Part shown: positions 24,413 to 29,764 of the stretch, in pieces
How positions within the stretch are numbered: position 1 is the stretch's first letter
How the letters are laid out: the number at the start of each line of letters is the position of its first letter
Assembly (NCBI RefSeq): GCF_042094015.1
Contig: NZ_JBELDZ010000029.1
Location: 1-29,764, forward strand
Origin: Aurantibacter sp042094015
GTDB lineage: Bacteria; Bacteroidota; Bacteroidia; Flavobacteriales; Flavobacteriaceae
Direction of reading: 5' to 3'
Length of the DNA: 29,764 nt
Made by a program: the position numbers and the translations under genes
Notes under the pieces: model-generated
Told to the model about the DNA's origin: nothing
Databases searched by the model: none
What the model saw: the letters and a program-made list of their open reading frames with translations, nothing else

Positions 24413-27319
24413 TTATTTTTTTAAGAATTTAATAGTTTGATTAGCAGTGTCTGTGTTAATTGTTAAAAAATACATTCCGTTAGACAAACTAGATGTATTT
24501 ACTTTTAAATCACTTTCAGAATTAATTACTTTTTTAAAAATGGCTTGCCCTAGCATATTATGAATAGATATACTAGATGGTAAGTCGTTTTTACTAGATG
24601 TAATATTTAATTCATTTGATGTAGGATTTGGATAAACACTAAAACTATCAGCTAAATTAAATGAGGGATTACTAAGTAAAGCAAGATTTCCAAAATAATA
24701 GGTTCCGTTAATTCCTGTTGTAAAATTAGCCTCTAGTTTAAAGTCGTTACCAAATGTTGTTATAACTCCAGAGGCTTGTTCTGTGTTAGATCCATCATTT
24801 TTTAGAACTCCTAAACTATTTCTAGAGTTTCCAGTTGCAGATTCCCAACCTTGTAACTCTGCTTCAGTAAAATAGAATGCTACAGTAGTTAAAGCTGAAT
24901 TGTTTATTGTTGTTGGTGTAATTGTAATTGTTTTATCCATTACTAGAGCAGGAGAAGTACTTCCGTTATATGATTGAGCACTATTACCTTGTCTTGTAAC
25001 TTCGATGTTAGTACATCCAAAGTCTGTGTTTGTTACATTAATGTCTGCCATAATATTATTAGAAGTTGGATCTACTGCATATACTTTTCCGCTTCCATCA
25101 ATTAAAATATCATCTGTAGATGCATTATTAGTTTGTGTTTGGACATCTGTATCTATAAAAGATGTTACTGCGAATTTATCCATCATAAATACAAACTCGT
25201 CTACAGTAACAACGTTAATAGCAACATATATGTTTGAGTTATCAAACGAGTTTGGAATATTATAGGTGTATTCAGCCCATGAAGTTGTAGGTTGTGCATA
25301 AGGATTAGGTGTAAGTTCTGTAGTTAAGTTAGCTACAGTATTTCCATTACCAACTAAAACTCTAAAACGCTCTCCACCATTGTAATTATCCGTTAATCCT
25401 TTCGCCCAAAATGTTATTTGACTATTAGTTCCTGTACTCAATTGTGGCGTTATAATATAATCATCATTCTGAGGGTTTGCTACTGTTGCTCCGCCTTCAC
25501 CGCCATCTCCACCAGAACTAAAACAATAAAAACCTTTATTACCACTATAAGCAGACCAACCATTATCTGAGGCAGGAACTGTTTGTGCAGGATTAAAGAC
25601 AATAAAACTTCCTGTATATTCTTCATTTGGAAATTCTGTGCCAGTGGAATACCAGGTTGGTTGCCCGTCATTATCTACCATAGTCCATTGTCCTACATTA
25701 GAAATAGTAAAATCATTATAAGTTTCAAAATCATCTTCAAAGATTATTGCGTTCTGGGTAGACCCTATAGCTATGTCATCATCATTAATTGTAATGTTAA
25801 ATTTGTCAAATGTAGATAATTGCGCATTTCCTCCATTAGCATTAAGTGATAGTGTGATTTCAATATCTTCATCACCTTCAATAAAACCATCATTAAAGAT
25901 TCTTAAAACAGAAGTTTTATCTGCGGTGTCTCCAGTCAGAAAGCTAATTGTGTTTGTTAACAATTCAAAATCTTCATTCTCTGTTGCTGATCCATTTGTA
26001 ATATTTAGGGTAATGTCTGCATTTGCATCTGCTACTTGAGCCAATCTAATCACTAAATCAATATCTGTATAACTACAATCTGATCCTTCTATTACTGATT
26101 GAGAACTTGTTGTACTTGCACTAACAAATGGTCCCGGAGGATTGTTGTCGTCTATTCCGCAAGGAGGCATATTTCCAGCTATTGCAGCAATGATTTCGTC
26201 GCTTCTACCAGCAGCGCCATTTGGACAGCCACCAGTATTATGAATAGCTACTACTAAATTATCACTATAACGGATTACAGGAGAACCTGAACTTCCACCT
26301 TCCGTATCGCATTGGTATGTTACACGATTACCATCACCGCCAACACCAGTTACCATAGCAAAACCGTTTGCGTCTCCACCAACATCTGTGTTTACAGCTA
26401 TTTCTTTACGTCTTCCTCCTGGATGTTGTGGAATATAGATTCGTTCCCCAACTGATGCTATATTAGATGATAAACTTAAGTAGCCATATGTTGCTGTAGG
26501 ATTTACAGGAAGTTTTACTAATGTAAAATCTAAAGTAGCACTTGTTTGAATAAAAGTAGCAGAAGTTGCTTGTAAGTCCGATGTTGCATTTACTGTCTCT
26601 GCACAATTATCATATTGATAATTAAACAAAAAATCTGTATTATTTGCATCTGCAACACTTCCTATACAGTGATTATTTGTCATAACGTTACCGTCACAAC
26701 CTAATAACCATCCAGTACATAATCCACCGCCGCCAATAAGTAATCTACAAACTGCCTCAGCCTTACGTCCCATTTCCGTTCCGTCATAGCATACTATAGC
26801 TTCTTTGTCATCTGCGGTACATATTGATTCTTGTACAAAAGGAGTGTCTAAAGATTCTACAGCTCTATTTATTCTGTCTACAGAATGGCCATAAGCTACT
26901 CTGTCAATATTAAATCCGTAATGATTTATGTTATTTCCGTTTGAATAAAGCTCGATTGTAATCTCATCGCTCCAAATAGTTCCAGTCCAAAACTCACTAA
27001 TCATTTCTTTATTTTCTCCAACAATTTTTCCTTTTTCAGAATAAATATATTCATCTCCATTTTCTGAAAAAACTTTAACATAATCTCCAGAGTTTAAATC
27101 AAATGAGTTAAGATGAAGTTTTATATATGCGGAGTTTTTATTTTTGAAAGTTTTAGAATAAACTATTCCTTTAGTAGTGTTGTGATAATATGATTTTGTA
27201 GAAGTTAAGCTCAATTCAAATTCATCTGCAATTTGTAATCGTTTCCCTTCGTTTTGTGAATAAATTACTGTGTTTAGTAATAAAGCAAAAATAAATAGTA
27301 GTAAGGATTTTTGTTTCAT
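24413..27319 (-). CDS. Secreted trypsin-like serine protease with T9SS type A sorting domain
   Basis: 968 aa. The signal peptide is 1-21 (ending VIYS). The trypsin-like domain spans about 175-390 with the triad His217 (TNNHCIG), Asp264 (TLDFTLVKL) and Ser344 (GGSSGSP). The pattern resembles lysyl endopeptidases, and several Cys (for example 191, 201, 208, 218) suggest disulfides. A Calx-beta domain follows (about 398-515, with SATENEDFE, GDEDIEITL and TINDDD). Next is a choice-of-anchor J jelly-roll (about 525-722, starting FEDDFE). The C-terminus (about 890-968) is a type A T9SS sorting domain: FSVYPNP, ISIHNMLGQ, LSNGMYFL and the basic end IKFLKK. It should be exported by the Gld/T9SS machine and cut at the sorting domain. 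P1 specificity (Lys or Arg) is not settled. Confidence 0.92.
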   Translation of the reverse strand: MKQKSLLLFIFALLLNTVIYSQNEGKRLQIADEFELSLTSTKSYYHNTTKGIVYSKTFKNKNSAYIKLHLNSFDLNSGDYVKVFSENGDEYIYSEKGKIVGENKEMISEFWTGTIWSDEITIELYSNGNNINHYGFNIDRVAYGHSVDRINRAVESLDTPFVQESICTADDKEAIVCYDGTEMGRKAEAVCRLLIGGGGLCTGWLLGCDGNVMTNNHCIGSVADANNTDFLFNYQYDNCAETVNATSDLQATSATFIQTSATLDFTLVKLPVNPTATYGYLSLSSNIASVGERIYIPQHPGGRRKEIAVNTDVGGDANGFAMVTGVGGDGNRVTYQCDTEGGSSGSPVIRYSDNLVVAIHNTGGCPNGAAGRSDEIIAAIAGNMPPCGIDDNNPPGPFVSASTTSSQSVIEGSDCSYTDIDLVIRLAQVADANADITLNITNGSATENEDFELLTNTISFLTGDTADKTSVLRIFNDGFIEGDEDIEITLSLNANGGNAQLSTFDKFNITINDDDIAIGSTQNAIIFEDDFETYNDFTISNVGQWTMVDNDGQPTWYSTGTEFPNEEYTGSFIVFNPAQTVPASDNGWSAYSGNKGFYCFSSGGDGGEGGATVANPQNDDYIITPQLSTGTNSQITFWAKGLTDNYNGGERFRVLVGNGNTVANLTTELTPNPYAQPTTSWAEYTYNIPNSFDNSNIYVAINVVTVDEFVFMMDKFAVTSFIDTDVQTQTNNASTDDILIDGSGKVYAVDPTSNNIMADINVTNTDFGCTNIEVTRQGNSAQSYNGSTSPALVMDKTITITPTTINNSALTTVAFYFTEAELQGWESATGNSRNSLGVLKNDGSNTEQASGVITTFGNDFKLEANFTTGINGTYYFGNLALLSNPSFNLADSFSVYPNPTSNELNITSSKNDLPSSISIHNMLGQAIFKKVINSESDLKVNTSSLSNGMYFLTINTDTANQTIKFLKK

Positions 27320-27360
27320 AGTAATGGTTTATAGGTATTTGTGGTTAATAAATGTCAAAC

Positions 27361-27368
27361 CAAATATA
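27361..27368 (-). promoter_or_regulatory. -7 element (TATATTTG) for the protease gene
   Basis: An exact TAnnTTTG on the minus strand, 42 bases before the protease ATG. No TTG at the -33 spacing. Confidence 0.42.
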
Positions 27369-27448
27369 CTAAAACGAGATTTTAATTTATGTGTTTTTGA
27401 CCGTTTTATTTACTTTTTATAGTTGTAGAAGATGTTTTAAAACAAAAA

Positions 27449-27475
27449 ACGCATCAACTATTTCTAGTGATGCGT
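27449..27475 (-). terminator. Terminator C, behind the outermost tRNA-end copy
   Basis: ACGCATCA-A-CTA (27449-27460), loop TTTC, TAG-TGATGCGT (27465-27475): 11 bp with one bulged A. On the minus strand the loop reads GAAA and a T6 run follows. Its sequence differs from terminators A and B. Confidence 0.75.
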
Positions 27476-27484
27476 CTTACTTAG

Positions 27485-27500
27485 TAGCGGGAACTGGATT
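27485..27500 (-). repeat. Displaced tRNA 3'-end copy C
   Basis: TAGCGGGAACTGGATT: the first 14 bases equal the last 14 of the tRNA gene at 29719-29732, that is the discriminator A, the acceptor 3' strand and part of the T stem. It shares two more bases (TT) with copy B. Confidence 0.7.
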
Positions 27501-27626
27501 CATTCCTTCACTTCGTTACGGAATGGTCCTTAATTAGTGAGCTTGAGTAAAGAAGCTCCCCTTGCTTCGCAATAGCATTTTATTTCTCCATAAATATTAA
27601 TACAAGCATTCAATTTATTCCAAAAT

Positions 27627-27673
27627 AAAAGCTCCTTGATTTCTCAAGGAGCTTCTTTGTAGCGGGAACTGGA
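27627..27673. repeat. 47-bp direct repeat, left copy (terminator B plus tRNA-end copy B)
   Basis: Identical base for base to 29686-29732. It contains the hairpin AAGCTCCTTGA/TCAAGGAGCTT (27629-27654, GAAA loop on the minus strand) and the last 14 bases of the tRNA. The 2059-base offset between copies spans one complete gene. Confidence 0.92.
27629..27654 (-). terminator. Terminator B, used by the cargo gene
   Basis: An 11-bp stem with a GAAA loop on the minus strand, then a T4 run. It lies 39 bases after the stop of the surface-protein gene, which has no other terminator. Confidence 0.78.
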
Positions 27674-27692
27674 TTAACTTGTTCAGCCGATA

Positions 27693-29621
27693 TTAATTCT
27701 TTTTTTCTATCGTTTTTGACTTTTCGACAGTAATATTTTCCAAAGGAATTGATTTTCCTGCTTTTGGAGCGTCTATCTTTTTTTTGTAAAATATCCCAGA
27801 TTCAGGGCTTTTACCATATGCTTGAGGTGTAAGATACTTTCCTCTTTCATCTGTATTTTTATTCCTTACATTTTGTTCTAAATTCAGTTTTTCTCTGAAG
27901 TATTTTATTGTTGGATCATTTCTTTCAGCATAAACAACCCAAGATACTTTTGTGTTTGGTGCTCCTTTGATGCTGAATATGTTATTGTAAATTTCCTTTT
28001 CTATATATGGCACTGTTGGGGTGCCAATTGCTGTAAGTTGATATCTTGGATTTTTGTTTACAGCACTGAAATATTCTGGAAGGTCCACGGTTGCATTACC
28101 ATTGCTATCTAATTCAATCGTTCCTGAATACATATTCATGATTTCATCCGACTCCACAGAATAATGACTCAGGGTTTTATTTTCTGGGTCGAGCGGATGG
28201 TCTATATGAAATAACTTTGCACCCGTAGCTCCTGAATTACCAATAGAAAACACACCGAACCCAGAACCCGATAAAGAAGTACTTCCCACAATCCCATAAT
28301 TTTCACCATCACCCCATACACCCACTCCTAGTCCAGAATTACCACCAGTTGTACTAGCGGTTGAATAAATTCCTGAAACCAATGGATCAGTTGTAGGGAA
28401 TGTTTGCACAACCATTCCATCTCCATCACTTGATCCATTATTAAAAACTCGAACAGTTGCATCTGCACTATGATTTATAGCAGTTAACGCCGACTTACTT
28501 AAACCTGGAGTAGTAGAAGTCCCAGTAGCCAAATGCTCTAAAAGTAAAGTATTATACTCAGAAGTTGTATTAGTTGGCCCAGGTGCTTGATTTGGATCTC
28601 CAACCCACATTTGTGCTGCATCGCCATTAGTCCCATAATGTAATAATTCTAAAGCATTTCCTCCTCCAGTTAGTGTTGTTCCAGTTCCACTATAGCGAAT
28701 CATTTGTCCTACAGATTCCTGAGCTGTGTTATCAAGGTTAATTATCTGTCCTCCACCCTGAATACCTGAATTTTCGATAAAACTTGCAAATGAATAATTA
28801 TCAGTATTATCAAGACCTATATATTGCCCTATTCCCAAACCTGAATGAAATATTACACTTCCAACATTGTTATTTGCAGTATTTGACAATGATATTTCTT
28901 GTCCTCTTCCCAATCCATTATGAGAAGTAACTAGTCCAGTACTCTGGCTAGCCATATCCATATTAATTTCTATTCCTCGAGAAATATTATCAGTTCCAAA
29001 TTGATTTACAACAATACCAGGGTTTGTGACTCCAGTATTAATTTGATTAATAAGTAGCCCAATTCCTAAACCTCCATTTAAAGCATGTACATTATTATTT
29101 GTTGGGTCAGTTTGTACTACCCATAATTTACTTGTAGCATTGTTACTTCCTATAGCAACACTACCTGTACTGGAATTATAAAAAACATCATCTCCATTTT
29201 TATCCCAATAACTATTACTTGAATTTTCTGCAAACATTGCATACGGCACACTCATAAGTTGTGACGTCCCCATACTAACATAAGTAGTACCTCCAGAGAC
29301 ATCTAAAAGTGTTTCTAAATAGTATGGCCCTGCAGACCAGTCAATCAATGAAAAGTCATCTGTTGAAGTTCCGTTACCAATAGCAAAGCTCAAGAGGCCG
29401 TAATCATTCGTTGATGTTGACCAAGTTTCTGTATATACAGCGGTTCCAGTTGGTGTAGTTTGGTGTAAAATGAATTGTGTACCAACAGATTGGTTCGCTA
29501 ATATCTCTCCTGCTGCATTTCTAACTACTGTTTGATAATTAAACCCTTGTGGTGATTGTGCGCTAAGTGTTAATGTACTTGTTAAAAATATAACAAACAG
29601 TAGAAGTTGTTGTTTTTTCAT
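27693..29621 (-). CDS. Large secreted surface protein with beta-helix-like repeats (tail-fibre-like)
   Basis: 642 aa from ATG 29621. The frame extends 7 codons to 29642, but the exact -7 box at 29640-29647 overlaps that ATG, so MKKQQLLLFV is the likely start. In the 642-aa numbering: signal peptide to about 22 (ending LSAQ); then a domain opening SPQGFNYQTVVRNAAGEIL, common to Bacteroidota surface proteins; then about five repeats of 24-30 residues (about 186-340) of the form G-x-x-I-x-L-x-N-T, with SGxG and GQ turns, suggesting a right-handed beta-helix. Gly-rich GVGVWGDGENYGIVG and LFHIDHPLDPENKTL near the end resemble tail-fibre or adhesin stalk ends. No T9SS type A domain is seen; the tail is Lys-rich. 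The family is not firmly recognised, and adhesion is a guess. Confidence 0.72.
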   Translation of the reverse strand: MKKQQLLLFVIFLTSTLTLSAQSPQGFNYQTVVRNAAGEILANQSVGTQFILHQTTPTGTAVYTETWSTSTNDYGLLSFAIGNGTSTDDFSLIDWSAGPYYLETLLDVSGGTTYVSMGTSQLMSVPYAMFAENSSNSYWDKNGDDVFYNSSTGSVAIGSNNATSKLWVVQTDPTNNNVHALNGGLGIGLLINQINTGVTNPGIVVNQFGTDNISRGIEINMDMASQSTGLVTSHNGLGRGQEISLSNTANNNVGSVIFHSGLGIGQYIGLDNTDNYSFASFIENSGIQGGGQIINLDNTAQESVGQMIRYSGTGTTLTGGGNALELLHYGTNGDAAQMWVGDPNQAPGPTNTTSEYNTLLLEHLATGTSTTPGLSKSALTAINHSADATVRVFNNGSSDGDGMVVQTFPTTDPLVSGIYSTASTTGGNSGLGVGVWGDGENYGIVGSTSLSGSGFGVFSIGNSGATGAKLFHIDHPLDPENKTLSHYSVESDEIMNMYSGTIELDSNGNATVDLPEYFSAVNKNPRYQLTAIGTPTVPYIEKEIYNNIFSIKGAPNTKVSWVVYAERNDPTIKYFREKLNLEQNVRNKNTDERGKYLTPQAYGKSPESGIFYKKKIDAPKAGKSIPLENITVEKSKTIEKKN

Positions 29622-29639
29622 AATTGGTTTATTTTGAGT

Positions 29640-29647
29640 CAAATATA
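29640..29647 (-). promoter_or_regulatory. -7 element (TATATTTG) that sets the start of the surface-protein gene
   Basis: An exact TAnnTTTG on the minus strand, 18 bases before ATG 29621. It overlaps the alternative ATG at 29642, which would therefore lie upstream of the transcript start. No TTG at -33. Confidence 0.45.
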
Positions 29648-29685
29648 ATGAAATAATGAAATAATTAAAATAAGCCTATAAAAAC

Positions 29686-29732
29686 AAAAGCTCCTTGATT
29701 TCTCAAGGAGCTTCTTTGTAGCGGGAACTGGA
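29686..29732. repeat. 47-bp direct repeat, right copy (terminator A plus tRNA 3' end)
   Basis: Identical to 27627-27673. The flanking four A on the left also match across one C/T difference. Confidence 0.92.
29688..29713 (-). terminator. Terminator A of the tRNA gene
   Basis: AAGCTCCTTGA/TCAAGGAGCTT with a GAAA loop on the minus strand, six bases after the tRNA 3' end. Confidence 0.82.
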
Positions 29733-29764
29733 CTCGAACCAGTGACCTTCGGGTTATGAGCCCG
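29719..29764 (-). tRNA. tRNA-Met (CAT), probably initiator; 5' part outside the window
   Basis: Read on the minus strand: anticodon arm CGGG-CTCATAA-CCCG with anticodon CAT; variable loop near AAGGTC; T arm ACTGG-TTCGAGT-CCAGT; acceptor 3' strand TCCCGCT; discriminator A at 29719. CCA is not encoded. Three consecutive G-C pairs in the anticodon stem next to a CAT loop, with AAGGTC after it, are the mark of initiator tRNA-fMet. The first base pair cannot be checked because the 5' end lies beyond the window. Confidence 0.88.

Larger units (their letters stand above)
27320..27692. other. Gene-free accessory stretch with two displaced tRNA 3' ends and two terminators
   Basis: From left to right it holds the protease promoter, terminator C (27449-27475), tRNA-end copy C (27485-27498), about 125 bases with three small hairpins, terminator B (27629-27654) and tRNA-end copy B (27660-27673). 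The small hairpins are CATTCC/GGAATG (27501-27525), GAGCTT/AAGCTC (27539-27558) and TTGC/GCAA (27562-27572). No coding frame is supported. Confidence 0.7.
27627..29732. mobile_element. Candidate tRNA-targeted insertion: one gene between 47-bp direct repeats
   Basis: Direct repeats at 27627-27673 and 29686-29732 carry the 3' end of the tRNA gene plus its terminator and enclose a single promoter and gene. This is the footprint expected of site-specific insertion into a tRNA 3' end, where the incoming copy restores the tRNA and the old end is pushed away. No integrase, excisionase or replication gene lies inside, so it is either non-autonomous or a relic. Duplication by unequal recombination between tandem tRNA loci is the main alternative. 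Confidence 0.45.

Noticed and set aside
27485..27673. Copies B and C as additional tRNA genes
   Set aside because: Only the last 14 bases match; there is no anticodon arm, D arm or 5' acceptor strand beside either copy.
29622..29642. Upstream ATG (29642) for the surface-protein gene
   Set aside because: An exact -7 box overlaps it, so the transcript probably starts after it. The downstream ATG gives a normal signal peptide.
1..29764. CRISPR arrays, insertion-sequence transposases, restriction-modification or toxin-antitoxin genes
   Set aside because: None could be supported: no regularly spaced repeats, no DDE or HUH transposase motifs and no recombinase within the window.

Overview
The window is a roughly 30 kb piece of a low-GC Bacteroidota chromosome, almost certainly from the family Flavobacteriaceae. 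The evidence is the complete gldKLMN gliding/type IX secretion (T9SS) cluster, a secreted protease with a type A T9SS C-terminal sorting domain, a Bacteroidota-type outer-membrane beta-barrel protein, promoters of the TTG-N(17-23)-TAnnTTTG type, and no strong Shine-Dalgarno sequences. The genus cannot be fixed from the sequence alone.

Layout. (1) 1-4193, minus strand: a compact run miaB, then a sigma-54 activator without a receiver domain, then lptE, then a TPR-like protein that leaves the window at base 1. Gaps are 5, 75 and 1 bases, and a good promoter stands before miaB. (2) 4300-13721, plus strand: a small membrane protein with its own terminator, topA, an arginase-fold protein whose metal-site motifs are degenerate, then gldK, gldL, gldM and gldN, ending at a strong terminator. 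(3) 13722-14188: a gene-free stretch with a lone -7 promoter element and a perfect 27-bp inverted repeat. (4) 14189-20173, minus strand: a secreted lipase-like alpha/beta hydrolase with dockerin-like C-terminal repeats, and an outer-membrane beta-barrel protein. (5) 20372-24350: housekeeping GTPases der and era, a SpoU-type RNA methyltransferase, a small two-helix membrane protein and a TPMT-like methyltransferase. (6) 24413-27319: a trypsin-like secreted protease with Calx-beta, jelly-roll and T9SS sorting domains. (7) 27320-29764: an accessory region next to a CAT-anticodon (probably initiator) tRNA that runs off the right edge.

The most unusual feature is region 7. The last 14 bases of the tRNA gene occur three times (27660-27673, 27485-27498 and in the tRNA itself). 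The copy in the real tRNA and the nearest displaced copy are embedded in an identical 47-bp block that includes the tRNA terminator. The blocks flank one large surface-protein gene. This looks like repeated insertion at the 3' end of a tRNA gene, leaving a cassette: promoter, one cargo gene, displaced tRNA end, terminator. No integrase is present in the window.

How genes work together: GldK/L/M/N form the motor and periplasmic ring of the T9SS; the protease at 24413-27319 carries the sorting domain that this machine exports. LptE and the beta-barrel protein belong to outer-membrane construction. TopA, Der, Era, MiaB and the SpoU enzyme are core information-processing genes.
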